Positions 19,838-26,285 of a DNA stretch of 31,584 bases are shown piece after piece. Position 1 is the stretch's first letter. Every line of letters starts with the position of its first letter. The notes beneath the pieces were generated by a model. It ran no database searches, was not told the DNA's origin, and saw only the letters and a list, made by a program, of their open reading frames with translations. The position numbers and the translations under genes are program-made. The stretch spans positions 1-31,584 of the forward strand of contig CAZQSS010000009.1 of assembly GCA_964596405.1 (NCBI GenBank), given 5' to 3'. The DNA comes from CAZQSS01 sp964596405. Its GTDB lineage: Bacteria > Patescibacteriota > Patescibacteriia > Magasanikbacterales > UBA10003.

Positions 19838-20182
19838 GTCTTCCTCCTCGTGTTGTTGTTAATGTTCGTTCAAACCCTTTCACATCAAGTAGGACAAAGA
19901 TCAATCTCTAGTATTGTCACTTTCCTGTCCGAAGACAGATAAGCGGATCTAGAGGTAGATAAGTGCTAGGAGCAAGCCAGTCGAAACCGACTCAATTTCC
20001 TAAGCATCTTACCCGAACGGTTACCTCGGCCATAAGCCTATTTAACCGTTATCTTGTGTCCCCCCTGATATAAAAAGGTTTTTACACCTCCCTCTGTCCC
20101 TCCTCAAGGAGGGATGGTGTTTTTCCTCTCTGGATAGGGGATAAAGGGGTGTGTTGTAAAGTACGGCTATCTCATCATTTAA
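19838..20182 (-). ncRNA. Long structured 5' leader, second copy
   Basis: About 345 nt, homologous to 15494-15915. Shared blocks on plus: CTGTCCGAAGACAG (UUCG tetraloop hairpin on minus), AGTCGAAACCGACT, CCGAACGGTTACCTCGG. AACGGTTA pairs with TAACCGTT, compensated relative to AACGATTA/TAATCGTT of the first leader. Near the predicted +1 both leaders have GTTAAATGATGA, which opens a three-codon ORF (MMR here, MMK in the other). A palindrome with CCCTCCTCAAGGAGGG is inserted at about 20090-20150. Confidence 0.65.
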
Positions 20183-20188
20183 CAAATG

Positions 20189-20217
20189 AGTATAGCACAA
20201 AATCAGAATCTTGTCAA
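20189..20217 (-). promoter_or_regulatory. Consensus promoter of cassette 19.5-20.2 kb
   Basis: Minus strand TTGACA (20217-20212), 17-nt spacer, TATACT (20194-20189). Spacer AGATTCTGATTTTGTG is shared with the promoter at 15922. Confidence 0.9.
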
Positions 20218-20284
20218 GAGGCATAGATTGGCTAGAATTAGCGAAAATATCAAAAAATAAGCTCAAATAAAGCAATTTTTATAT

Positions 20285-20362
20285 TTGTCCAAGTGCCTTA
20301 AAAATGGTAAAATATATCTGTGATCTGTGAAATCTGTAATAAAATCCGTGTAATCTGTGTTT
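20285..20362 (+). promoter_or_regulatory. Promoter and tandem-repeat leader of amrS
   Basis: TTGTCC (20285-20290), 17-nt spacer, TAAAAT (20308-20313), then ATCTGTG / ATCCGTG units up to the ATG at 20364. Homologous to 16013-16127. Confidence 0.65.
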
Positions 20363-20363
20363 T

Positions 20364-21419
20364 ATGCATCCGGCGATTTTGTACGAAAAATTACCCAACG
20401 ACGTGGTTAAGTGCCAGGCTTGTGCGCATTATTGCGCCATTACCAAAGATAACGTTGGTATCTGCGGCGTGCGCTATAATGACGATGGCAAATTGTTTTT
20501 GGCGGTTTACGGTCATCCGTCGGTCGTCAACATTGATCCGATTGAAAAGAAGCCGTTGTATCATTTTTTGCCCGGGACTAAAATTTTTTCTTTGGGCACA
20601 ATCGGTTGTAATTTCGGCTGTGATTTTTGCCAAAACTGGGATATTTCACAGACAAAGATCGAGGATTTAAAATCTCAAATTTCCAGTTTGAGTGAGGAGT
20701 GGACACCGAAGAAAATCGTGGATTATTGCGAAACCAATCGCCTTCCCTCTATCGCTTATACTTACAACGAGCCGACAATTTTTGCCGAGTATGTTTACGA
20801 TACGGCCAAGCTGGCCAAAGAGCGGGGGATTAAAAACGTTTTGGTTTCCAACGGTTATCAATCCAGAGAAAGTTTAAATTATTTGGCGCCGGTTATAGAC
20901 GCCATCAACATTGATTTAAAAGGCTGGACCGAAGAATTTTATCAAAAAATTTGCAAGGCGCGCCTATCGGTGGTTAAAGAAAACATTAAACTTTGGAAAG
21001 AAAAGGGCGTGTGGGTGGAGATAACCACTCTTCTGATTCCCAGCCGCAATGATAAAGACAATGAATTGGAAGGGATGGCGCAATTTTTGGCGTCAGTGGA
21101 CACTGAAATGCCCTGGCATTTATCACGGTTTTTTCCGCAGTACAAAATGACGGATGGCGAAGTGACAACGGAAGATGTTTTACTGCGCGCTTACGAGGCG
21201 GGCAAAAAAGCCGGATTAAAATATGTTTATATTGGCAACCTGCCTCATCTGCCTCTTCGGCAGACAGGTCGGCAGGCAGGTGTTCCGGATGACAACACGT
21301 ATTGCCCAAAATGCAGTACAAAAGTTTTAGAACGCGACGGCATGGCCTTGATCAAAAATAATTTCAAAAAAGGGCCATGTCCAAAATGCAATTCTATCAT
21401 TAAAGGAATCTGGAAATGA
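20364..21419 (+). CDS. amrS: AmmeMemoRadiSam system radical SAM enzyme
   Basis: 351 aa. Radical SAM cluster in GTIGCNFGCDFCQNWDISQ (CxxxCxxC), followed by IAYTYNEPTIFAEYVYD, DAINIDLKGW and CPKC pairs at the C-terminus. Also an N-terminal CQACAHYCAI, and GICGVRYN. AmrS is always found with the MEMO- and AMMECR1-like proteins, here directly downstream. The reaction is not established; the three are thought to form one modification system. Residues about 292-308 (LPHLPLRQTGRQAGVP) are an extra in-frame segment encoded by a palindromic repeat, between YVYIGN and DNTYCPKC. Confidence 0.93.
   Translation: MHPAILYEKLPNDVVKCQACAHYCAITKDNVGICGVRYNDDGKLFLAVYGHPSVVNIDPIEKKPLYHFLPGTKIFSLGTIGCNFGCDFCQNWDISQTKIEDLKSQISSLSEEWTPKKIVDYCETNRLPSIAYTYNEPTIFAEYVYDTAKLAKERGIKNVLVSNGYQSRESLNYLAPVIDAINIDLKGWTEEFYQKICKARLSVVKENIKLWKEKGVWVEITTLLIPSRNDKDNELEGMAQFLASVDTEMPWHLSRFFPQYKMTDGEVTTEDVLLRAYEAGKKAGLKYVYIGNLPHLPLRQTGRQAGVPDDNTYCPKCSTKVLERDGMALIKNNFKKGPCPKCNSIIKGIWK
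21238..21284 (+). repeat. Palindromic repeat inserted in frame in amrS
   Basis: CCTGCCTCATCTGCCTCTTC facing GGCAGACAGGTCGGCAGGCAGG; an imperfect version of the CCTGCCTGCC/GGCAGGCAGG palindrome at 5805-5824. The reading frame is kept. Confidence 0.8.
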
Positions 21420-21453
21420 CAAAAGTTCCATAGTTCCCACTATCATACTTTTG
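21420..21453 (+). promoter_or_regulatory. Inverted repeat between amrS and amrB
   Basis: CAAAAGTTCCATAGT (21420-21434), loop TCCC, ACTATCATACTTTTG (21439-21453); three mismatches. The loop and the word ACTATCATACT recall the TrpR-like palindromes at 24615 and 25234 (ACTATGATACT, TCCC, AGTATCATAGT) with the arms exchanged. It could be an operator or a processing hairpin. Confidence 0.4.
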
Positions 21454-21478
21454 TATAAAATCAGATTTGAAATAAAAT

Positions 21479-22372
21479 ATGATTCGTGAATCTGCCGTGG
21501 CCGGCGCATTTTATCCCGATGACCCAAAAGAGTTGCAAAAAATGATTGAGGATTTTTTAGCTACGGCTAAACCGCCGGCAATTTCCGGCCGCTTGCGAGC
21601 GTTGATTGTGCCGCATGCCGGTTATGTTTATTCCGGCCTCGTCGCCGCTTTCGGGTACAAGGTGTTGGCCGATTGTCATTCCCGCCCCCGATCTGTCGTC
21701 CCCGCGAATGCGGGGACCCAGTCGAGGGCAGGCTCCAGCGGGAATCCAGCGACTGGATCCCCGTGTCCCAAAAAAGTCATTCTTCTTGGTCCCGCCCACA
21801 CGGTTAGTTTTGTTGGCGCAGCCACCTCTTCGGCCGCTGTCTGGACTACCCCCCTCGGAGATGTCCAAACTTGGCAGCCAAAAAATCTTGAAGCGCCATT
21901 TTTTGAATTTGATGTGGCCCATCTTCAAGAACATTGTTTGGAAGTTCAGCTGCCTTTTTTACAACATGTCCTCGCCTTCCCCCCTGCCCGAGGGGGGATT
22001 GAGGGGGGTGGGAGTTTCAAGATTTTTCCGGTGGTCATCGGTGAAGCCGACCCCGAGGCAGTGGCACAGGAATTGATTAAATTAATTGACGATGAAACTT
22101 TTTTGATTGTCAGTTCGGATTTGAGCCACTATTTGCCGTATCGCCAAGCGCAAGCCAAAGACAAAATGACGATTGAAGCAATTATCAAAGGCTGGATAGC
22201 TGTTTTAGAAGTCCAAGGCGACGCCTGCGGCCTCCTGCCGATTTTGACTCTTTTGCGTTTGGCAAAAAAAAGAAACTGGCGCGGCCAGCTTTTGGATTAC
22301 CGCAATTCCGGCGACACTTTTGGCGATAAAGACAGGGTGGTGGGTTATGCCTCGATAGCTTTTAGTGAATAA
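21479..22372 (+). CDS. amrB: AmmeMemoRadiSam system protein B (MEMO-like)
   Basis: 297 aa. MEMO family, related to extradiol dioxygenases. Conserved IRESAVAGAFYPDDPKELQ, IVPHAGYVYSGLVAAFGY, KVILLGPAHTV, EHCLEVQLPFLQ, LIVSSDLSHYLPY and GDACGLLPI. Metal-binding His candidates are in PHAGY, GPAHT, EHCLE and DLSHY. Two palindromic segments are inserted in frame: about residues 66-97 (with VVPANAGTQSRAGSSG) before KKVILLG, and about 166-178 (PPARGGIEGG) before FKIFPVVIG. Both fall in loops, and the core is intact. Confidence 0.93.
   Translation: MIRESAVAGAFYPDDPKELQKMIEDFLATAKPPAISGRLRALIVPHAGYVYSGLVAAFGYKVLADCHSRPRSVVPANAGTQSRAGSSGNPATGSPCPKKVILLGPAHTVSFVGAATSSAAVWTTPLGDVQTWQPKNLEAPFFEFDVAHLQEHCLEVQLPFLQHVLAFPPARGGIEGGGSFKIFPVVIGEADPEAVAQELIKLIDDETFLIVSSDLSHYLPYRQAQAKDKMTIEAIIKGWIAVLEVQGDACGLLPILTLLRLAKKRNWRGQLLDYRNSGDTFGDKDRVVGYASIAFSE
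21675..21770 (+). repeat. Nested palindromic repeat inserted in frame in amrB
   Basis: An outer repeat beginning GTCATTCCCGC and ending GCGGGAATCCAG encloses a second one, GTCCCCGC, GAAT, GCGGGGAC. One element appears to have landed inside another and the frame survived both. Confidence 0.82.
21973..22012 (+). repeat. Second palindromic insert in amrB
   Basis: CCCCCCTGCCCGAGGGGGG followed by ATTGAGGGGGG; a C-run facing G-runs. It encodes PPARGGIEGG in frame. Confidence 0.7.
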
Positions 22373-22379
22373 TTTTTTT

Positions 22380-22973
22380 ATGTTTTTAGATAAAGAAAAA
22401 AAATACTTGCTTGGTTTGGCGCGCCGTTCCATCCGGCATTATTTTGACACCGGGAAAGTTTTGAAAGAAGACGGTGGCATCCCGTCAGAAAAATTAAAAG
22501 AAAAGCTGGCGTGTTTTGTCACTTTGACGATTGGCGGGCAGTTGCGCGGGTGCATTGGCCACATTTTGCCTGTTCAAGAATTATATAAGGATGTGATAGA
22601 AAACGTCGTTTCGGCGGCTTTTGAAGACCCGCGATTTTATCCGTTATCAAAAGAAGAATTTGATAAAATTAAAATTGAAATTTCAGTTTTGACTGTGCCG
22701 GTGCTGCTGGCGTTTTCTACGCCGGAGGAATTAATTAAAAAACTTCGGCCGAAAATTGACGGCGTGATACTAAAACAGGGGAGACAACAGGCTACTTTTT
22801 TACCGCAGGTGTGGGAAGAATTATCAAATCCAAAAGAATTTTTAGGACATCTTTGTTTAAAAGCAGGGTTGGAGGAAGAATGCTGGCGGGGAGATTTGGA
22901 AGTGGAAACTTATCAAGCCGAGGCGTTTGGGGAGCAAGGAATTATGAATAAGGAATTAGGAATAACGAACTGA
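22380..22973 (+). CDS. amrA: AmmeMemoRadiSam system protein A (AMMECR1-like)
   Basis: Start chosen at ATG 22380 (MFLDKEKKYLLGLARRSIRHY); a GTG at 22365 inside the amrB stop region would add 5 residues. 197 aa, usual AMMECR1 size. Motif GGQLRGCIGHI, then AFEDPRFYPLSKEEFDKIKIEISVL and GVILKQGRQQATFLPQVWEE. Third member of the set, 7 nt after amrB. The last residues (GIMNKELGITN) come from AT-rich spacer-like sequence and may be a recent extension of the C-terminus. Confidence 0.94.
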   Translation: MFLDKEKKYLLGLARRSIRHYFDTGKVLKEDGGIPSEKLKEKLACFVTLTIGGQLRGCIGHILPVQELYKDVIENVVSAAFEDPRFYPLSKEEFDKIKIEISVLTVPVLLAFSTPEELIKKLRPKIDGVILKQGRQQATFLPQVWEELSNPKEFLGHLCLKAGLEEECWRGDLEVETYQAEAFGEQGIMNKELGITN

Positions 22974-22990
22974 AACAATTTTTGTAAAAT

Positions 22991-23023
22991 AAAAACCCCA
23001 CATAGAAATATGTCCATGTGGGG
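22991..23023 (-). terminator. Terminator of the 75-aa gene
   Basis: CCCCACAT (22996-23003) and ATGTGGGG (23016-23023) around a 12-nt loop; T-run on the minus strand (TTTTT). May also end amrA transcription from the other side. Confidence 0.85.
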
Positions 23024-23048
23024 GCGTTGTTGCTGAAGGTGGCTTGGG

Positions 23049-23276
23049 TTACTCGACAAGAATGACAGGAGTGTTGTTTGGCATTATCGCTGGGATACCA
23101 CTGCGAATCTGCACGGCACGGATTTTATCGTTCCCGTGTGTAATCATGGGAACAGTTTTTATGAAGATGTAGTGGGCTTTCTTCAACCCAACACGACCGT
23201 TTTCATCGCTGGGTATCGGGAAACAAATAAACCGGTCGCCCACTTTCAACTCGCCGAACGTGAAATGTTCGCCCAT
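23049..23276 (-). CDS. Small accessory protein, 75 aa
   Basis: Begins MGEHFTFGELKVGDRFICFP; beta-rich, no signal peptide. FGELKVGDRFI followed by AHYIFIKTVPM looks like a small barrel seen in accessory genes of Patescibacteria, but I cannot name a family. Strong ribosome site (AAAAGGAGG). It has its own consensus promoter (23388-23416), a leader of about 105 nt and a strong terminator, the same plan as the genes at 15236 and 19574. Confidence 0.72.
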   Translation of the reverse strand: MGEHFTFGELKVGDRFICFPIPSDENGRVGLKKAHYIFIKTVPMITHGNDKIRAVQIRSGIPAIMPNNTPVILVE

Positions 23277-23381
23277 CGTGTGCCTCCTTTTGGTTTTGTA
23301 TCATTGTAGAGTCCAAGACAAGTCAGAGCCACTATGGCCAGACCCGCCTTATCAGCTTGAAAAGAACACTCGTTACTAGAA
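23277..23381 (-). other. Leader of the 75-aa gene
   Basis: About 105 nt. It shares only GAAAAGAACACTCGTTAC with the first cassette leader (GAAAGAACACTCTTTAC near 15520) and lacks the long structured domain. Confidence 0.45.
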
Positions 23382-23387
23382 TAAATT

Positions 23388-23438
23388 ATAATAGCACAAA
23401 AGGTAGAACTTGTCAAGAGGCATCCAAAATGGCATAAT
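23388..23438. promoter_or_regulatory. Overlapping divergent promoters sharing CTTGTCAAG
   Basis: Minus: TTGACA (23416-23411), 17 nt, TATTAT (23393-23388), for the 75-aa gene. Plus: TTGTCA (23410-23415), 17 nt, CATAAT (23433-23438), for the permease, with a 5'UTR of only a few nt. The two -35 boxes overlap in the palindrome CTTGTCAAG, so the polymerases should compete. Confidence 0.75.
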
Positions 23439-23449
23439 TGAAGGGATAT

Positions 23450-24589
23450 ATGACAAATAAATCTCTTTCTTTTTTTGAGGCGGTGGCAGTCTTGGTCGGC
23501 TCGGTTATCGGGGCCGGCATTTTAGGTATTCCTTTTGCTGTGGCCAAAGTCGGCTGGCTTATCGGCGTAATTTATCTGGTGTGTTTGGGCGCCCTGCTTA
23601 TGGGTTTGAATTTGATGCTGGGCGAGATTGTGGCGCGCACCAAACAGCCCCTGCAGATTCCGGGATTGGCGGCTAAATATCTAGGCGGCCGCGGCAAGAC
23701 TTTTGTGACCATAACCACTCTGTTTGGTTCTTACGGCGCCCTTTTGGCTTATATCATCGGTGAGGGCTATGTTTTGCAGGCCTTGTTTGGCGGCCAGGCT
23801 TTTGGCTGGAGTCTGCTGTTTTGGGCTGTGGCCGCGGTGGCTGTCTTTTTTGGATTGCGTTTGATTAAAAAATTGGACATGCTTTTGACTTTGATTATTT
23901 TTGTTTGTTTGATTGTTATTGTTTTTTGGAGCGCCCCCAGTGTCCGTTTGCCAAATCTTTTTGGGGAAATCAATTGGCTGAGTTTATTTTTACCCTACGG
24001 CGTAATTTTGTTCGCCCTGCAGGGGGCGATGGCGATTCCCCAAGTTGAAGATGTTTTGCCTCATGATCAGCATCGTTTAAAAGAGGCAATAATAATCGGC
24101 AGTCTTATTCCGGCGGTTGTTTATTTTATTTATATGACGGCGGTTATCGGCGTGACTGGCAGTCTGACGACCGAAGTGGCCAGTATCGGATTGGGCCAAA
24201 AGTTGGGATCAGGCGTTTTAATTTTTGGCAATGTTTTCGCGTTTTTTACCATGGGCACGGCTTTTCTCAACAGTGCCATAGCCATTAAACGCCAGTTTGA
24301 ATGGGATTATAAAAAAAGTCGTTTTGTGGCCTGGTTTTTAACCGTTTCTGTTCCGGTGATATTATTTTTGATTGGCGTCAGAAATTTTATTCAGACGATT
24401 GACATTGTCGGTTCGGTTTTTGGCAGTATCAGCGCCATCGTCATAATTTTGATTTATTGGCGGGCCAAACAAAAAGGCGATTTGCCAGCTACCCAGTATA
24501 AACTCCATCATACTTTGCTTTTGAGCGTTTTGATTATAATTATCTTTTTGGTGGGAGCGTTTTTAACAATTTTTGATATTGTCAAGTAA
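23450..24589 (+). CDS. Amino-acid permease, aromatic-type
   Basis: Start chosen at ATG 23450 (MTNKSLSFFEAVAVLVGSVIG) with AAGGGA just upstream; 379 aa with about 11 membrane segments. GSVIGAGILGIPFAVAKVGW is the TM1 substrate and Na+/H+ motif of the aromatic amino-acid permease / AAAP (SLC38-like) families. VILFALQGAMAIPQVEDVLPHD corresponds to the TM6 region. Tyr, Trp or Phe uptake is plausible given the TrpR-like gene next door, but the substrate is inferred. It ends 25 nt before the first TrpR-type palindrome. Confidence 0.88.
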   Translation: MTNKSLSFFEAVAVLVGSVIGAGILGIPFAVAKVGWLIGVIYLVCLGALLMGLNLMLGEIVARTKQPLQIPGLAAKYLGGRGKTFVTITTLFGSYGALLAYIIGEGYVLQALFGGQAFGWSLLFWAVAAVAVFFGLRLIKKLDMLLTLIIFVCLIVIVFWSAPSVRLPNLFGEINWLSLFLPYGVILFALQGAMAIPQVEDVLPHDQHRLKEAIIIGSLIPAVVYFIYMTAVIGVTGSLTTEVASIGLGQKLGSGVLIFGNVFAFFTMGTAFLNSAIAIKRQFEWDYKKSRFVAWFLTVSVPVILFLIGVRNFIQTIDIVGSVFGSISAIVIILIYWRAKQKGDLPATQYKLHHTLLLSVLIIIIFLVGAFLTIFDIVK

Positions 24590-24614
24590 ATCTAGCAAAA
24601 TTCTTTTAAAACAT

Positions 24615-24650
24615 CACTTACTATGATACTTCCCAGTATCATAGTAAGTG
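24615..24650 (+). promoter_or_regulatory. Perfect 16-bp palindrome before the TrpR-like gene
   Basis: CACTTACTATGATACT (24615-24630), spacer TCCC, AGTATCATAGTAAGTG (24635-24650), then CTAAG. The core and TCCC are identical to 25234-25261. Candidate operator for the TrpR-like protein, or an mRNA hairpin; there is no T-run. Confidence 0.7.
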
Positions 24651-24665
24651 CTAAGGTAACAAAGT

Positions 24666-25241
24666 ATGTCAAAATTTGAAAAGAAAAATAGACTGGCAAC
24701 GGAGGAGCAACAGAAATTACTTTTAGAGCTTTGTAGCGCCTTAGTGGTGGTTAGGCGACTGGAAGAGGCAGCCAATCTTTTGATTGATTTATTTTCGAAG
24801 CAAGAAGTAGAAATGATTGCAAAAAGACTGAAAATTGCCAGATTACTTGTGCAAGATAAAACATATGTTCAAATAGGCGAAGAATTGAAAGTAAGCCCGC
24901 AGACAATTGCCCGGGTCAATGCCTGGCTTGGACAGTCCGGTGTGGGTTATCGTTTAGTTATTGAGCGTTCAAAAGATGTAACGGTTCCGGCCTATAAAGG
25001 AGTAGAGATGACATCTGATTGGGCTAAAATTAAACGGCGATATCCAATGTATTTTTGGCCCCAGCTTTTATTAGAAGATATCGTTAGGGGAGCTAACAAT
25101 CATCAGCGGCAAAAACTATTGAATACCTTGAGAGTTTTGAAGAAGTCCGGGCAGAAAAATAAACTGTTTAATCAGTTGACAACGGCAATTAAAACGTCGC
25201 AACGAAGTGGTTTAAAAAATCATAAATGGAAAAAACTATGA
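24666..25241 (+). CDS. TrpR/YerC-like transcriptional regulator
   Basis: 191 aa. N-terminal TrpR superfamily domain (about 10-95): LFSKQEVEMIAKRLKIARLL followed by the helix-turn-helix TYVQIGEELKVSPQTIARVN (67-86). A C-terminal extension of about 95 residues (YFWPQLLLEDIV, basic end) is longer than YerC/YecD (about 100 aa) and TrpR (108 aa). It might bind tryptophan or be ligand-free like YerC. It is flanked by two copies of one palindrome, and its stop codon TGA lies inside the second. Autoregulation and control of the neighbouring permease are likely. Confidence 0.85.
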   Translation: MSKFEKKNRLATEEQQKLLLELCSALVVVRRLEEAANLLIDLFSKQEVEMIAKRLKIARLLVQDKTYVQIGEELKVSPQTIARVNAWLGQSGVGYRLVIERSKDVTVPAYKGVEMTSDWAKIKRRYPMYFWPQLLLEDIVRGANNHQRQKLLNTLRVLKKSGQKNKLFNQLTTAIKTSQRSGLKNHKWKKL

Positions 25242-25261
25242 TACTTCCCAGTATCATAGTT
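25234..25261 (+). promoter_or_regulatory. Second TrpR-type palindrome
   Basis: AACTATGATACT (25234-25245), TCCC, AGTATCATAGTT (25250-25261); perfect 12-bp stem, followed by GTGCTAAG as in the first copy. It overlaps the 3' end of the TrpR-like gene and precedes gpsA by 32 nt. Confidence 0.7.
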
Positions 25262-25292
25262 TGTGCTAAGTTTATTAGTTAATAATTTTTTT

Positions 25293-26285
25293 ATGTATTT
25301 AAATAAAGTCACAATTTTGGGAGCGGGGAATATGGGAACGGGTTTGGCGCATTTGATTGCCGGCAATGGTTATCCGGTTACGCTTTGGACGATTGAGGCT
25401 GATGTGGCGCGCGACATTAACCGCAAACATCTTAATCAAAAATATTTGCCCGGAATTAAATTACCACTCGCTGTCAGGGCCGGCACAGATTTAAAAAGCG
25501 CTCTCAAAGACAGTGAGGTAGTCGTGATTGCCGTGCCCACGCAGGCAGTGACGGCGGTAATGAAACAGGCCGCCGCGTATTTGCCTCCAAAAGCGATTAT
25601 TTTAAGCACAGCCAAGGGCTTGGAATTAAAAACCGGTAAAACAGTCAGTCAGATTATCAAAAGCGTGGCGCCGGAGTTTCATAAAAATTTGGCGGTTTTA
25701 ATGGGGCCGCTTTTTGCCATAGAAATTGCCAAAGAAAGACCGAGCGTGGGGCTTTTAGCCACCAAAGACAAAAAGGTTTTTGATTTTTTAAAAAAGATTT
25801 TAGACAACAATTATTTTTTTACCCGTTGGAGCAACGATGTGGTGGGGGCGGAATTGGCCGGCGCTCTTAAAAATGTTTACGCTATTTTAATGGGTGTTTG
25901 TGACGGTTTGGGTTACGGTTGGAATACCAAATCGGCCACAATTACCGGGGCGGTGCGGGAACTGGCGGCGGCGGGAGAACTTTTGGGCGCAAAAAAAGAA
26001 ACCATGTATGGCTTGGCCGGGTTAGGAGATTTGTTGACTACCGGCTTTGGTGAGACCAGTCGCAATCGCCGCTTTGGCGAGATGATTTGCGTTGAAAAAT
26101 CAGTTGACGCGGCGCTCAAAAAAATTGGCCAGGTGGTTGAAGGAGCCAAGACGGTGGAGATTGCCATTAAGCTTTTTAGAAAGTATAAAAAACAGACACC
26201 TCTCCTTCATGCCACGTACGATATGATTCATAAAAAAACAAATCCCTGCGCCGTTTTTCAAGAGATTTTGAAAAATGATATATGA
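25293..26285 (+). CDS. gpsA: Glycerol-3-phosphate dehydrogenase [NAD(P)+]
   Basis: Start chosen at ATG 25293 (MYLNKVTILGAGNMG); a GTG at 25263 lies in the palindrome region. 330 aa, standard. Dinucleotide motif GAGNMG (10-15; usual GxGxWG has Trp where this has Met-type variation), AKGLELKTG, MGPLFAIE (the usual SGPSFA is altered), ELAGALKNVYAI with the catalytic Lys, GLGDLLTT and SRNRRFG, VVEGAKTV. Makes sn-glycerol 3-phosphate for lipid backbones. Overlaps the next gene by 4 nt. Confidence 0.95.
   Translation: MYLNKVTILGAGNMGTGLAHLIAGNGYPVTLWTIEADVARDINRKHLNQKYLPGIKLPLAVRAGTDLKSALKDSEVVVIAVPTQAVTAVMKQAAAYLPPKAIILSTAKGLELKTGKTVSQIIKSVAPEFHKNLAVLMGPLFAIEIAKERPSVGLLATKDKKVFDFLKKILDNNYFFTRWSNDVVGAELAGALKNVYAILMGVCDGLGYGWNTKSATITGAVRELAAAGELLGAKKETMYGLAGLGDLLTTGFGETSRNRRFGEMICVEKSVDAALKKIGQVVEGAKTVEIAIKLFRKYKKQTPLLHATYDMIHKKTNPCAVFQEILKNDI

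Noticed and set aside
24615..25261. Palindrome pair as terminal repeats of an insertion sequence
   Set aside because: They are direct copies of a palindrome and the enclosed gene is a TrpR-like regulator, not a transposase; regulation is simpler.
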